From NCBI RefSeq assembly GCF_002993365.1, contig NZ_PVNP01000049.1, positions 1 to 64,000 of the forward strand: a stretch of DNA of 64,000 nucleotides, written 5' to 3'. Under the pieces are notes generated by a model that had not been told where the DNA came from, did not search any database, and saw only the letters and a list, made by a program, of their open reading frames with translations. Source of the DNA: Marisediminitalea alba (GTDB taxonomy: Bacteria > Pseudomonadota > Gammaproteobacteria > Enterobacterales > Alteromonadaceae). The translations under genes were made by a program, and so were the position numbers. Shown here in pieces: positions 35,602 through 45,288 of this stretch. How positions within the stretch are numbered: the stretch's first letter is position 1; every line of letters starts with the position of its first letter.

Positions 35602-36813
35602 TTAGCCCAGTGTCAGATAAAAACCGGCCAGGGCAGCGCTCATCAGGTTTGATAAGGTGGCGGCAAAAACCGCTTTTAGACCCAACTGAGCGATCTCCTT
35701 ACGCCGGGTTGGGGCCATGGCGCCAATACCGCCCATCAGAATGGCAATGGATGAGAGGTTGGCGAAACCACATAAGGCAAACGTAATAATCGCCTGACTG
35801 ATTGGAGACAGCTCTGGCTGTGCTGCAATAAAGTCCAGGTAGGCGATAAATTCATTAACCACTATCTTCTGACCAATAAAGCTACCGGCAATCTGCGCTT
35901 CAGACCAGGGCACACCGAGCGTCCAGGCGAGAGGCTGTAACAGGAAGCCGAGAATTTGCTGAATGGTGAGGTTTTCAAAACCAACCAGACCGCCAGCCCA
36001 GCCAATGATGCCGTTCAGCATGGCAATCAGGGCCACAAAAGCCAGCAACATCGCGCCTACGTTCAGAGCAAGCTGTAAACCGGAAGCAGCACCGCTGGCA
36101 GCGGCGTCGAACACGTTTGCATAGTGGGTTTTTTCTTCTTCGGTTTTTTCCAGCTCGTTGTGCGGCTCTGAGGTTTCCGGCTGCATAATTTTAGCCATTA
36201 GCAGGCCACCTGGTGCGGCCATAAAGCTGGCAGCCAGCAGGTACTTAAGCTCAACGCCCATGCCGGCATAGCCTGCCATTACCGATCCGGCAATAGAAGC
36301 GAGACCGCCTACCATGATGGCAAACAGCTCTGAGCGGGTCATGTTAGGGATAAACGGCCGTACTACCAGTGGTGCTTCGGTCTGTCCAACGAAAATGTTG
36401 GCGGCCGCCGACATCGACTCCGGGCGACTGGTTTTTAGTGCCTTTTCCAGCAGACCACCGATCAGGCGGATGATAATGTTCATCACCTTGAGGTGATACA
36501 GAACGGCAATCAGGGAAGAGAAAAAGATGATAACGGGCAACACATTAAAGGCGAAAATAAAGCCCAGCGATTTGTCACCAATAGGTCCGAACACAAAATC
36601 GATACCCGCCTGACTATAGTCGATAATGTTTTGCACAAACTCGGTGGTTTTCAGTAATAGCTGAATACCGGGTTCGAAATACAGGATAAACGCGCCCACC
36701 GCCGCCTGAATGGCGAAAGCGCCACCCACGGTACGCCAGTTTATGGAACGTCGATTACTTGATAAAGCGAATGCAATACATAACAGCAGGGCGACGCCCA
36801 GTAAACTTATCAT
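35602..36813 (-). CDS. Concentrative nucleoside transporter (CNT / NupC family)
   Basis: 403-residue inner-membrane symporter. Family blocks: [49 protein letters not shown] (nucleoside-site QTEAP), [30 protein letters not shown] and [20 protein letters not shown]. It imports nucleosides with H+ or Na+. Its start lies 11 bases after the stop of udk, so uptake and phosphorylation of uridine/cytidine are encoded together. The E. coli symbols nupC/nupX cannot be chosen with certainty. Confidence 0.92.
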   Translation of the reverse strand: MISLLGVALLLCIAFALSSNRRSINWRTVGGAFAIQAAVGAFILYFEPGIQLLLKTTEFVQNIIDYSQAGIDFVFGPIGDKSLGFIFAFNVLPVIIFFSSLIAVLYHLKVMNIIIRLIGGLLEKALKTSRPESMSAAANIFVGQTEAPLVVRPFIPNMTRSELFAIMVGGLASIAGSVMAGYAGMGVELKYLLAASFMAAPGGLLMAKIMQPETSEPHNELEKTEEEKTHYANVFDAAASGAASGLQLALNVGAMLLAFVALIAMLNGIIGWAGGLVGFENLTIQQILGFLLQPLAWTLGVPWSEAQIAGSFIGQKIVVNEFIAYLDFIAAQPELSPISQAIITFALCGFANLSSIAILMGGIGAMAPTRRKEIAQLGLKAVFAATLSNLMSAALAGFYLTLG

Positions 36814-36824
36814 GGGGTAATCCT

Positions 36825-37448
36825 TTACTTAATAACTTGTTGTATATGTGATTTTATTACGTCCAGCGCAATTTGGTTCTTGCCCCCCTGGGTTACCACT
36901 ACGTCGGCGGTAAAACGGCTGGGTTCTATAAACTGGTGATACATAGGTTTTACGGTTTTTTCGTACTGCGTGGCCACTGAATCCATGGTCCGCCCGCGTT
37001 CCTTAACATCCCGCATCATGCGGCGCATCAGACAGATATCCAGCGGTGTGTCGATGAAGATTTTTACATCGTATAAAGGCAGTAATTCTACTCTGGCAAG
37101 CAGCATAATGCCTTCGAGGATCACCACCGGAGCCGGCTGCAACCGCTCGGTTTTAGGTAACCGGGTATGGGTTTTAAAGCAGTAATGCGGGTAGTCAATG
37201 GGCTCACCATTACGCAAGGCACCGAGGTGGGCTTTTAATAATTCGTGCTCAAAGGCATTGGGATGGTCGTAGTTGTTTTTTTCCCGCGCTTCCATGGGCA
37301 AATGGTCCTGGGCACGGTAATAGTGGTCCTCGCGGAGGATCTGTACCGGCCGACCTTGCTCAGAAAAAGCATTAATCAGGTTCTCAGTGAACAACGACTT
37401 ACCGGAGCCAGAAGCACCGGAAATAGCAATAATCAGGGGTGTTTGCAT
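36825..37448 (-). CDS. udk: Uridine kinase
   Basis: 207 residues (E. coli 213). P-loop [17 protein letters not shown] at residues 9-25, [25 protein letters not shown] region, YCFKTHTR and [10 protein letters not shown] (Walker B-like). It phosphorylates uridine and cytidine with ATP or GTP in the salvage pathway. It precedes the nucleoside transporter gene in a two-gene operon. The Udk-type DHPNAFE motif is clear, which separates it from phosphoribulokinase. Confidence 0.93.
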   Translation of the reverse strand: MQTPLIIAISGASGSGKSLFTENLINAFSEQGRPVQILREDHYYRAQDHLPMEAREKNNYDHPNAFEHELLKAHLGALRNGEPIDYPHYCFKTHTRLPKTERLQPAPVVILEGIMLLARVELLPLYDVKIFIDTPLDICLMRRMMRDVKERGRTMDSVATQYEKTVKPMYHQFIEPSRFTADVVVTQGGKNQIALDVIKSHIQQVIK

Positions 37449-37690
37449 AGTGGGAAAAACGTATTTTTATTTATAGCAAAGATACGCAAATGCACCGTGC
37501 GAATCAATCCCACAGTATAGGCTTTAAATCAGATAGCGCCGTTCGGGGGTGTTTTGACATCCCGGCAAATGGTGAGTCTTTGCATTATAATGCTGACCAT
37601 CTGTTCAGGTTACCATTGTTTTCCCGGCTTGCAAACTGTCTGTCATCAGGGGGTCATACCTGTGCTGTACAGGCCTGATTACAATTCTCG

Positions 37691-38662
37691 CTATTCGCCA
37701 ATAATGTCTATGTCGCTGGCATGCAGCACCGGCAGGGCATAGGAGTGTTGCTTGGAACGTGAGCCTTCACCCTGTGCGCGCGGCGGATAGTAACGGGTTT
37801 TTTCTTCACTGAAGCCGGCAAATACCTCATCGAGGGCGGCCCGGATCTCACTCAGGGTTTTATCCAGATTAGCGTTAAAATCAGGCCGTTTACGTTTGGT
37901 ATGGCCTAATTCCATCAAGCGGGTAAACACTTTACTGGCAAGGTTGGTCAGCTCTGGTGGGATATCCTTATGGTGAAGTAAAACCGCGTTGGGATTTTCG
38001 ATACAGTAGTGCAGCAAAGCTGTGTAGAAGCACAACGGTTTATTTTGTAGCTGCACGGTGACATCATTAACGCCATTGCCGAGGGTTTTCTCGTTGAGGT
38101 TAACGGTCAGCTTAGGCGTAATTTTTACTATTGGAACCGGTTGCGCCAGGGCTGCCGCTTTTACTGCGCGGCGTTGGCTGGTTCGTACCTTAACAAATGC
38201 CGGCGATACCAACAGGGCTGCCAGCAGCGCTAACGGGCTGAATGACAGGTAGCGATAAAGCGGTTTAGTCGCCAGCTGCACGTTAACGGTTTGTTCGGAG
38301 TTTTCCAGTACCAGTTGGGTTAAACGCGCATTTTCAGGCTGACCCGTGGCATTGGCAGTAACCGATTGCAGTGATACCAGCCATACACCGGTTTGCTGTT
38401 CGCTTAATATGGTATTAATGCGGTTAAGGTAAGCCTTGAGTGTATCCTGATTAGGCGGCGTTCTTAACGTTTGGTTGCCCACGTCGAGAAACTGCAGGTC
38501 CAGGCTAATACGCGCTTTTATTTTATCCACAGCTTCATGTTCGGCATATAACCGGGCACTGGTTTGGCCAACCAGGGCACCTAGCTGGAAGATAACAAAC
38601 AGCAGAAGGGTGACGAGGCCGCCCTTTAGCCAGTCGTTGGGTGTAATATCATAGGTTTTCAT
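37691..38662 (-). CDS. Two-TM membrane protein with conserved-looking cytoplasmic domain, unknown function
   Basis: 323 residues. TM1 at about 14-33, a periplasmic domain to about 135, TM2 at about 142-158 (SFSPLALLAALLVSPAFV), then a cytoplasmic part of about 160 residues with a basic stretch (KVRTSQRRAVKAAALA). The block LQNKPLCFYTALLHYCIENP and LMELGHTKRKRPDFNANLDK to about residue 285 look like a helical, possibly DNA- or protein-binding module, but I recognise no named domain. The ORF overlaps the PhnD-like gene by 14 bases and is translated after it. I infer a membrane signal transducer for its periplasmic partner; no enzymatic motif is seen. Confidence 0.7.
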   Translation of the reverse strand: MKTYDITPNDWLKGGLVTLLLFVIFQLGALVGQTSARLYAEHEAVDKIKARISLDLQFLDVGNQTLRTPPNQDTLKAYLNRINTILSEQQTGVWLVSLQSVTANATGQPENARLTQLVLENSEQTVNVQLATKPLYRYLSFSPLALLAALLVSPAFVKVRTSQRRAVKAAALAQPVPIVKITPKLTVNLNEKTLGNGVNDVTVQLQNKPLCFYTALLHYCIENPNAVLLHHKDIPPELTNLASKVFTRLMELGHTKRKRPDFNANLDKTLSEIRAALDEVFAGFSEEKTRYYPPRAQGEGSRSKQHSYALPVLHASDIDIIGE

Positions 38663-39515
38663 TTGAATTACACTCGTTAATTAGCACCACGTCGCGGTAG
38701 TACTTACGTGGGTGGTTATTGGATATCTCAGTGATAACCTGCTGAATAGCACAGCGTAAATCCGTGTTGTTATCCTGCATCTTTAAATACCAGCGCATGC
38801 CGGGCACACTGTTTTCCAGTGAGGTAATGTAATTACGCGATAACGTCTGCTCATCAGCTTTACCCCAGTAGCTGGAGATAATATCCACCTCTCCGGCCAT
38901 CAGTGCGCGGCGTAGTTCCTGATGCGAATTGTAGTAATAAAGCTTGATGTTGGAATCGTTCAAGCCCAAACGCTGCAATACCGTTTTGGGTACAATATGC
39001 CCTGAACGACTGCTTGGGTAATCGAGTATACCGATGCGTTTGCCCAGCAGATACTCCTTAGTGAGCACCGGTTTTTCACGCAGGGCAATAAAATATGCGC
39101 TGTAATCGGGGTGAGCTGCTATGCTGTCGTAGTGATAGATGCGGTCGGCGCCGAAGGCGTCTACCACGTTACTTTTAACCAGGGTGAGTTCCGGCACGCC
39201 GTGATTAACAAACCGGAAGGTATCAAAGTCGTTACGACCGATAATCACTTTTACATCGCCAAACTGACGTTGCACTACATTATTAGCACATAGTAATGGC
39301 AGGGCTTTTTCAGCTATAGATTGCTCAGTAAGGTACACGTTAAAGACTTTGCTGTTTTGCGACAACGGCGTATCGCACTGCAACTTGCTGGTAGTTTGCG
39401 GTGAAATATCATTTATTTTTTGTGAATTTTGCACAAAGCCAACCACGCCACTACAAATAAAAATAGCAGCAACAATCAGCCATCGTGTTGTTGAATTCAG
39501 TCGTAAACGGTGCAA
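38649..39515 (-). CDS. PhnD-like periplasmic binding protein, membrane-anchored
   Basis: 288 residues. N-terminal TM or uncleaved signal anchor (TTRWLIVAAIFICSGVVGFV) with no lipobox Cys or clear cleavage site. The body resembles the PhnD/SsuA-type fold: SQVYL-like opening FNVYLTEQSIAEKALPLLCA, VIIGRNDFDTFRFVNHGVPE, then KEYLLGKRIGILDYPSSRSG, KTVLQRLGLNDSNIKLYYYN and RRALMAGEVDIISSYWGKA. Such proteins bind phosphonates or are sensor input domains. No ABC permease or ATPase is near; the next gene (overlap 14 bases) is a two-TM protein. Probably the sensing half of a two-protein system. Ligand unknown. Confidence 0.8.
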   Translation of the reverse strand: MHRLRLNSTTRWLIVAAIFICSGVVGFVQNSQKINDISPQTTSKLQCDTPLSQNSKVFNVYLTEQSIAEKALPLLCANNVVQRQFGDVKVIIGRNDFDTFRFVNHGVPELTLVKSNVVDAFGADRIYHYDSIAAHPDYSAYFIALREKPVLTKEYLLGKRIGILDYPSSRSGHIVPKTVLQRLGLNDSNIKLYYYNSHQELRRALMAGEVDIISSYWGKADEQTLSRNYITSLENSVPGMRWYLKMQDNNTDLRCAIQQVITEISNNHPRKYYRDVVLINECNSNENL

Positions 39516-40006
39516 AGTGTTTTAGAGTTAGTTTTACTTATTTGTCCAATTTGAACAGTTAAACTTATTTAATGCAATAAGTAAGTTTATTTTGAGAGTG
39601 TAAGTGACTGAAAAAATGAATTATTCATTAAGTAACTTTGAATTTGCTTAAACGCTGTTTATTCATTGTGGTTATGCGAAGAATATAGCTGGGCTTGTGA
39701 GCAGGGCCGGGAGTTCTAATAATTACGGTAATTAACTGACCGTTCGTTCAGGAAAATATAAAAATAATAAGCGTTGTCAACTTTTTAAGTAGTTCAACCA
39801 GAGCGAATTTGTCATATTGCTGAAACAATAATAATGAACAATCTCGGCCCGATTTACGCTGTTTCAGAAAAATGGAATGTCACCGATAAAACGGCAAGGT
39901 GGCCGAACCAAATTGATTTTACTGCCGGAAGCAAACGGTTGCTGTATTAACTCTTGTTTACGGGGGTGAGACAAACGCCTAATGAATATAAATGGGAAAC
40001 ACACTA
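39516..40006. promoter_or_regulatory. AT-rich divergent intergenic region upstream of the TonB receptor
   Basis: 491 bases between the PhnD-like gene (minus) and the TonB receptor (plus). No coding frame worth calling. An inverted repeat ACTTATT (39563-39569) - TAATGC - AATAAGT (39576-39582) lies close to the PhnD-like start and could be an operator. The rest is AT-rich with no further clear structure; promoters of both genes must be here. Confidence 0.5.
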
Positions 40007-43000
40007 ATGATGACAAAATCTAAGTTTAATCGCATTGCCCTCGCGGTAGCGATGTCTGTAGGCTTATCTACAGCAGCTATAGCACAGGAAACGACATCGT
40101 CGATCCGTGGTAGTGTTGTTAGCGAAGCCGGTGCCAACTTCTCTGGCGCTACTGTTACCATCAAGCACGAACCATCAGGTACTGTGTCAACAGCAACAAC
40201 TACCTCTAACGGTTCGTTCTCAGCGCGTGGTTTACGTGTTGGTGGTCCATACACGATTACCATTAAAGGCGATGGCTTTGTTACTACTCAGGTAGATAAC
40301 GTTTATCTGTCTCTTGACCAAACCTTCTCTCTTCCTGTGACTGTAGAAACTTCAGAAAGTTCAGAAGTTATTGTGGTAACGGGTACTCGCGCTGCGGCGG
40401 GTTACTCAAACGAAGGTCTGAGCACTAGTCTTGGCCTGGAAGCGTTAAGCGAAGTTACGTCAATCGACCGTGACATTACTGATGCAGCTCAGCTTGACCC
40501 GTTTGCATCGGTTAACGTGCAAAGCGGTGGCGCGAAAGAGCTGTCAATCGCTGGTGCGAACAGCCGTTTTAACTCACTGACTGTTGATGGTGTTGCGTTA
40601 AACGACCGTTTTGGTCTGAACGCTAACGGTTACCCTACTCAACGTTCACCTATTTCTTACGATGCGATTGAATCACTGTCTATTCAGACTGCACCGTTTG
40701 ACGTTGAATACAACGGTTTCACCGGTGGTACTATCAACGCGGTAACCAAGTCTGGTACTAACGAATTTCACGGCTCTGTAGGTTATTACTACACTGACGA
40801 CTCAATGATCGGCGACCAGAATGGCGACGACGAATTCGACTTCATCTTTGAAGAAGAAACTTTCGTAGCCACATTAGGCGGTCCAATCATCAAAGACAAA
40901 TTGTTCTTCTTTGTTGCTTACGACAAGTTTGAAGCAGTTGCTCCTCTGCGTAACGGACCTACTGGTTCTGGCGCGCTGAACGAAGAGCCAGACATCTCTA
41001 TGGATGACGTAGCAGCGGTTGGCGAAATCGTTTCTAACGTTTGGGGCTTCGATATCGGTGACTTTAACAAAGGTCCTGAAGAAGACGAGAAAGTTCTGGC
41101 GAACATCGACTGGAACATCAACAACGATCACCGTGCAAAGTTCACTTATATGAGAACCGAAGGTAACTCAATTAATGAACAGAACGGTAATAACTTCCTG
41201 GCTTCTGACAACATCCTGGGCGCTTCTTCTGCGTGGTATGACCGTTCAGAAAAAATCGAAAGCTTCATCGGTCACCTGTTCTCAGACTGGACAGCGAATT
41301 TCTCGACTCAGTTGAAAATTGCCAGCACTACTCAGGCGACTGGTCAGGATCCGTTAAATGGCGGTGAGTTCCCTAACTTTGCAGTATTCCTGCGCGAAGT
41401 AGACGGTGAAGAGAACTACCTGACAATCGGTCCGGACCGTTATCGTCACGGCAACTCGCTTGACCAGGACTTCCTGCAAATTAAAGCCGTTGCTATTTAC
41501 TCGATGGATGATCACATCATCAAAGCGGGTTTTGAGCGCGAAGACGTAGACGTGAACAACCAGTTCTCGCAAAACTCTGAAGGTTCATACCTGTTCGACA
41601 GCCTGGAAGACCTGCAAAACGCTCAGGCCTCTGCATTGCTGTACAACAACGCTGTGACTAACAACGAAGATGATCTGCGTGCAATCTGGGGTTATGCATC
41701 TAACTCTGTTTACATTCAGGATTCATGGGCAGCTTCTGCTGACCTGACCGTTGATTTTGGTCTGCGTTATGACTGGTATGAGTCAAGCGGCGAAATCCGT
41801 GAAAACCAAAACTTCATCGACCGTTACGGTTTCACCAACAGTACCGACATCGACGGCCTGGACGTGATTTTGCCACGTATCTCATTCGAATGGTTTGCGG
41901 GTGATTACACTACTGTACGTGGTGGTATTGGTCGCTTCTCTGGTGGTGCACCAAGCGTTTGGATTTCAAACAGCTACTCTAATGACGGTGTTATCTCTGA
42001 TGACTACGAAGATTTTGGTTCTGGTATGACTTACCAGGTTCCAACCACGCCAGATGCAGCGACTGGTCAGTACATCCCACAAGACGTGCTGGATGCCCTG
42101 GCGAATACCGCTCCGGATGGTTCAGTTAACGCACTGCGTCCTGACTTCGAAATCCCGGTAACCACTAAAGTAAGCTTAGGTGTTGCACACGAGCCGCAGA
42201 TTGATGCGCTTGAAGGCTGGGTATTCTCTGCTGACGTATTGTACAACAAGCTTGAAAATGCCACGTATTGGTACGATCAACGCTGTGAAGACCCAGTGGG
42301 TACAGCGCCAGACGGCCGCGGTGTTTACGACTGTAGCAATGGTCCGGAAGCACTGGTTGTAGGTTCAGTTGATGATGGCGACTCAATGCTTTACGCAGTG
42401 TCTGCGACCAACGAGTGGGATACAGCATACGGTACGTTTGATTTCTTCACCAGCTACACTTACGCAGATGTTGAAGATGTTGGTTACGGTACGTCTTCTA
42501 CTGCAACCTCTAACTACTCTGACTTCGCGGCCTATGACCGTCAGAAGCCTCGCGCTGGTACGTCAAACTTCCAGACCGAGCATCTGTGGAAAATGCGCTT
42601 TAACTGGAGCAAAGAGCTGATCGACGGTTATCAAACCAAAGTATCGGTATTTGCGACTCGTCGTTCTGGTCAGCCTTACAGCTATACCTTTAACGAAAAC
42701 AACGCGTGTGTGCTAGATGCCGATGGTGGTCGTTGTGCTCGTGAGAGCCGTAACGATGATGCCGGTCACCTGTTGTATGTACCATCTGGTCTGGACGATC
42801 CATTGTTCGCAGCCAGCTCATTTGGTGGTGACCTTGCCGCGCAACAAGAGTTTATGGATTACATCGCTAACTCTGAGTTAGCTGGCTACGCTGGCGGCAT
42901 TGCCCCACGTAACGGTGACAACTCTCGTTGGTCAACAATTATCGACGTCCGTATCCAACAAGAACTGCCAGCATTTATGCCAGAGCATAAGCTGACCGTG

Positions 43001-43216
43001 TTCTTCGATATCGAGAACTTCGGTAACCTGTTAAATGACGACTGGGGTCGTATTGAGCGTACCCGTTACGAGTATGAGCGTGCAGTAGTATCTGCTCAAA
43101 TCGTTGACGGCCAGTACGAATACTTCGACCTGAGAAGCCCAAGCCGTATCGAGAACTTAGAAGTACTGTCTCAATCAGTATGGCAAGTTCAGTTCGGTGT
43201 TAAGTACGACTTCTAA
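40007..43216 (+). CDS. Oar-like TonB-dependent outer-membrane receptor
   Basis: 1069 residues. Signal peptide about 1-27 (MMTKSKFNRIALAVAMSVGL, end AIAQ), then a carboxypeptidase-regulatory-like beta domain to about 105 (SIRGSVVSEAGANFSGATVT), a plug domain (SIAGANSRFNSLTVDGVALN, VEYNGFTGGTINAVTKSGTN) and a long barrel ending in YDF with C-terminal Phe. This architecture is that of Oar-like receptors of Alteromonas and Xanthomonas, which are thought to take up large or complex substrates such as oligopeptides or glycans. ATG 40007 is chosen, with GGGAA 8 bases upstream. Transported substrate is unknown. High proportion of preferred codons suggests strong expression. A strong terminator follows. 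Confidence 0.9.
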   Translation: MMTKSKFNRIALAVAMSVGLSTAAIAQETTSSIRGSVVSEAGANFSGATVTIKHEPSGTVSTATTTSNGSFSARGLRVGGPYTITIKGDGFVTTQVDNVYLSLDQTFSLPVTVETSESSEVIVVTGTRAAAGYSNEGLSTSLGLEALSEVTSIDRDITDAAQLDPFASVNVQSGGAKELSIAGANSRFNSLTVDGVALNDRFGLNANGYPTQRSPISYDAIESLSIQTAPFDVEYNGFTGGTINAVTKSGTNEFHGSVGYYYTDDSMIGDQNGDDEFDFIFEEETFVATLGGPIIKDKLFFFVAYDKFEAVAPLRNGPTGSGALNEEPDISMDDVAAVGEIVSNVWGFDIGDFNKGPEEDEKVLANIDWNINNDHRAKFTYMRTEGNSINEQNGNNFLASDNILGASSAWYDRSEKIESFIGHLFSDWTANFSTQLKIASTTQATGQDPLNGGEFPNFAVFLREVDGEENYLTIGPDRYRHGNSLDQDFLQIKAVAIYSMDDHIIKAGFEREDVDVNNQFSQNSEGSYLFDSLEDLQNAQASALLYNNAVTNNEDDLRAIWGYASNSVYIQDSWAASADLTVDFGLRYDWYESSGEIRENQNFIDRYGFTNSTDIDGLDVILPRISFEWFAGDYTTVRGGIGRFSGGAPSVWISNSYSNDGVISDDYEDFGSGMTYQVPTTPDAATGQYIPQDVLDALANTAPDGSVNALRPDFEIPVTTKVSLGVAHEPQIDALEGWVFSADVLYNKLENATYWYDQRCEDPVGTAPDGRGVYDCSNGPEALVVGSVDDGDSMLYAVSATNEWDTAYGTFDFFTSYTYADVEDVGYGTSSTATSNYSDFAAYDRQKPRAGTSNFQTEHLWKMRFNWSKELIDGYQTKVSVFATRRSGQPYSYTFNENNACVLDADGGRCARESRNDDAGHLLYVPSGLDDPLFAASSFGGDLAAQQEFMDYIANSELAGYAGGIAPRNGDNSRWSTIIDVRIQQELPAFMPEHKLTVFFDIENFGNLLNDDWGRIERTRYEYERAVVSAQIVDGQYEYFDLRSPSRIENLEVLSQSVWQVQFGVKYDF

Positions 43217-43240
43217 TAGTTAAGTCTTTATACCTAAACG

Positions 43241-43268
43241 AAAAAACCACCCGCGAGGGTGGTTTTTT
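43241..43268 (+). terminator. Terminator of the TonB receptor gene
   Basis: AAAAAACCACCC (43241-43252), loop GCGA, GGGTGGTTTTTT (43257-43268). Because the stem is flanked by A and T tracts it may work in both directions, also for argR. Confidence 0.92.
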
Positions 43269-43324
43269 TATGTCTGGAAATGCGCGTGAAGGCAAAAGAT
43301 TGCAACGCTATGCGCGTGCTGACG

Positions 43325-43789
43325 CTACACGTTGTCGAATAAGTCCTCTACACGCTGGCGCAGGTTTTCGATTTTAGTAACATCGGCCGGCGCAATAAAA
43401 ATGGTGTCATCACCGGCAATGGTACCCAGCACACCGTCTTTTTTACTTAGTGAATCCAGCAAACGCGCGATGAGCTGAGCAGCCCCCGGACTGGTGCGGA
43501 TAATTACCATCACATTATTATGGACAATATCCAGTACCAACTGCTTGAGTGGGCTTTTAGCCGTTGGCATGCCCAGTTCCGGCGGCAGGCAGTACACCAT
43601 GTCGCCACGGGCATTGCGGGTGCGCACCGCGCCAAATTTACTTAGCATGCGGGATATTTTACTTTGGCTGATATTGTTGAAGCCCTGATGTTTGAGTCCT
43701 TCAACAATTTCGCCCTGAGAACCGTAACTTTCTGCCTTGAGGATGTCTTTGAATGCTCTGACGAGCTCTTCCTGCTTATGATTTGCCAT
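43325..43789 (-). CDS. argR: Arginine repressor ArgR
   Basis: 154 residues (E. coli 156). N-terminal winged helix: [41 protein letters not shown]-terminal hexamerisation and arginine-binding domain: [15 protein letters not shown] and [14 protein letters not shown] (GDD arginine contacts). Binds ARG boxes with arginine as corepressor. It is divergent from mdh across 338 bases, the standard arrangement of gammaproteobacteria. A palindrome in that gap fits an ARG box. Confidence 0.96.
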   Translation of the reverse strand: MANHKQEELVRAFKDILKAESYGSQGEIVEGLKHQGFNNISQSKISRMLSKFGAVRTRNARGDMVYCLPPELGMPTAKSPLKQLVLDIVHNNVMVIIRTSPGAAQLIARLLDSLSKKDGVLGTIAGDDTIFIAPADVTKIENLRQRVEDLFDNV

Positions 43790-43959
43790 TAAAATCCTGA
43801 CGTTTATTAGTATCGTGATGGTAGCCTTGGTGGCTATGCAATAATGGTTAATCGATTCGGCTTACCCGTCGGCTTGGTGTATACTATGACTCGCGAAGGG
43901 TTCAGGCCGGTATGATTATTCTTACCCTAACTGTATAAAACCAGTTATTTTGCCTTGTT

Positions 43960-43996
43960 TTGCATGAAAAAACAACATATTTGCATAACTATGCAG
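43960..43996. promoter_or_regulatory. Candidate ARG box in the argR-mdh intergenic region
   Basis: TGCATAACTATGCA (43982-43995) is a palindrome that fits the TGAAT-N4-ATTCA ARG box only approximately, and a related half (TGCATGAAAAAACAAC) begins at 43961, about two helical turns away. ArgR normally binds two such boxes in its own promoter. The remainder of 43790-44127 has no gene. Confidence 0.45.
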
Positions 43997-44127
43997 TTAT
44001 GTTGAATATAACCCGATTATTCGCTCGTTCATCCCTCATAAGACTAATAGGTGATTGAGTTTTAGGCTGACATCCTTTAGTGTGTTCGGCCGTTATTAAA
44101 CGTGATTCTTTCCATAGGAGAAATGGT

Positions 44128-45066
44128 ATGAAAGTAGCCGTGTTAGGTGCTGCCGGTGGTATTGGTCAGGCGCTGTCACTGTTGTTAAAAACACAACTGC
44201 CAGCGGGTTCTGAGTTAGCTTTGTACGACGTTGCGCCGGTTGTTCCTGGTGTTGCTGTAGATTTAAGCCACATCCCTACTGCAGTTAAGGTTACCGGTCA
44301 CGGTAAAGACGATCTGGCTGAAGCATTAACCGGTTGTGATGTAGTATTAATTCCAGCAGGTGTTCCTCGTAAGCCTGGTATGGACCGTTCAGACCTGTTC
44401 AACATCAACGCTGGTATCGTGAAGGCGCTGGTTGAAGGTATTGCAGATAACTGTCCTTCTGCATGTACCTGTATCATTACTAACCCGGTTAACACCACCG
44501 TAGCAATCGCTGCCGAAACGCTGAAAGCAAAAGGCGTTTACGACAAGAACAAACTGTTTGGTGTAACCACTCTCGATGTTATCCGTGCCGAGACGTTTGT
44601 TGCTGAACTGAAAGATCTGGACCCTGCAAATACGCATGTACCGGTAATCGGCGGCCACTCTGGTACTACTATTCTGCCACTGCTGTCTCAGGTTGAAGGC
44701 GTAGAGTTCTCTGACGATGAGATTTCTTCACTGACTACCCGCATTCAAAATGCCGGTACTGAAGTCGTTGAAGCTAAAGCGGGCGGCGGTTCTGCTACCT
44801 TGTCTATGGGTCAGGCGGCAGCGCGCTTCTGTCTGTCTCTGGTTGCTGCTATGCAAGGCGACAACGTGGTTGAGTACACTTACGTACAAACCGACGACAG
44901 CGACGACGCAGCGTTCTTCTCTCACCCTGTACGTTTAGGTCCAAACGGTGTAGAAGAAATCCTGTCTTACGGCGAACTGAGCGCTTTTGAACAAAAAGCC
45001 AAAGAAGATATGCTGGAAGGCCTGCGCGGCGACATCAAACTGGGTGTTGACTTCGTAAACGGCTAA
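44128..45066 (+). CDS. mdh: Malate dehydrogenase
   Basis: 312 residues, identical in length to E. coli Mdh. NAD-binding [19 protein letters not shown], substrate loop [17 protein letters not shown] (Arg residues), [31 protein letters not shown] and the catalytic His in [16 protein letters not shown]-cycle enzyme interconverting malate and oxaloacetate. AGGAG at 44116-44120 gives ATG 44128; the frame is open 16 codons further upstream. Divergent from argR, terminator behind. Confidence 0.97.
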   Translation: MKVAVLGAAGGIGQALSLLLKTQLPAGSELALYDVAPVVPGVAVDLSHIPTAVKVTGHGKDDLAEALTGCDVVLIPAGVPRKPGMDRSDLFNINAGIVKALVEGIADNCPSACTCIITNPVNTTVAIAAETLKAKGVYDKNKLFGVTTLDVIRAETFVAELKDLDPANTHVPVIGGHSGTTILPLLSQVEGVEFSDDEISSLTTRIQNAGTEVVEAKAGGGSATLSMGQAAARFCLSLVAAMQGDNVVEYTYVQTDDSDDAAFFSHPVRLGPNGVEEILSYGELSAFEQKAKEDMLEGLRGDIKLGVDFVNG

Positions 45067-45088
45067 GCGTCCTCTTACGTTATTTAAG

Positions 45089-45114
45089 AAACCGGCTCTC
45101 GTAGCCGGTTTTTT
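45089..45114 (+). terminator. Terminator of mdh
   Basis: AAACCGGCT (45089-45097), loop CTCGT, AGCCGGTTT (45103-45111) with further T to 45115. Confidence 0.92.
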
Positions 45115-45188
45115 TATGTCCTAAAGTAGTGTTCACAAAATCATCATTTATGTGGCGAACTATCGGCGTTGATTTATACTAGGCGAGA

Positions 45189-45206
45189 GGCGGATTGGTA
45201 TCCGCC
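45189..45206 (+). promoter_or_regulatory. Hairpin upstream of the binding-protein gene at 45289
   Basis: GGCGGAT (45189-45195), loop TGGT, ATCCGCC (45200-45206). It lies 83 bases before the GTG start, not followed by a T tract, so it is more likely in the leader or an operator than a terminator. Confidence 0.35.
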
Positions 45207-45288
45207 GCTTGCTAATGAGTCGGGCAGACAGTGATTCTCTTACCCGGCTAAGCACTATCGGTATTTTGCAGTATAAAAGGGTGGTGGG

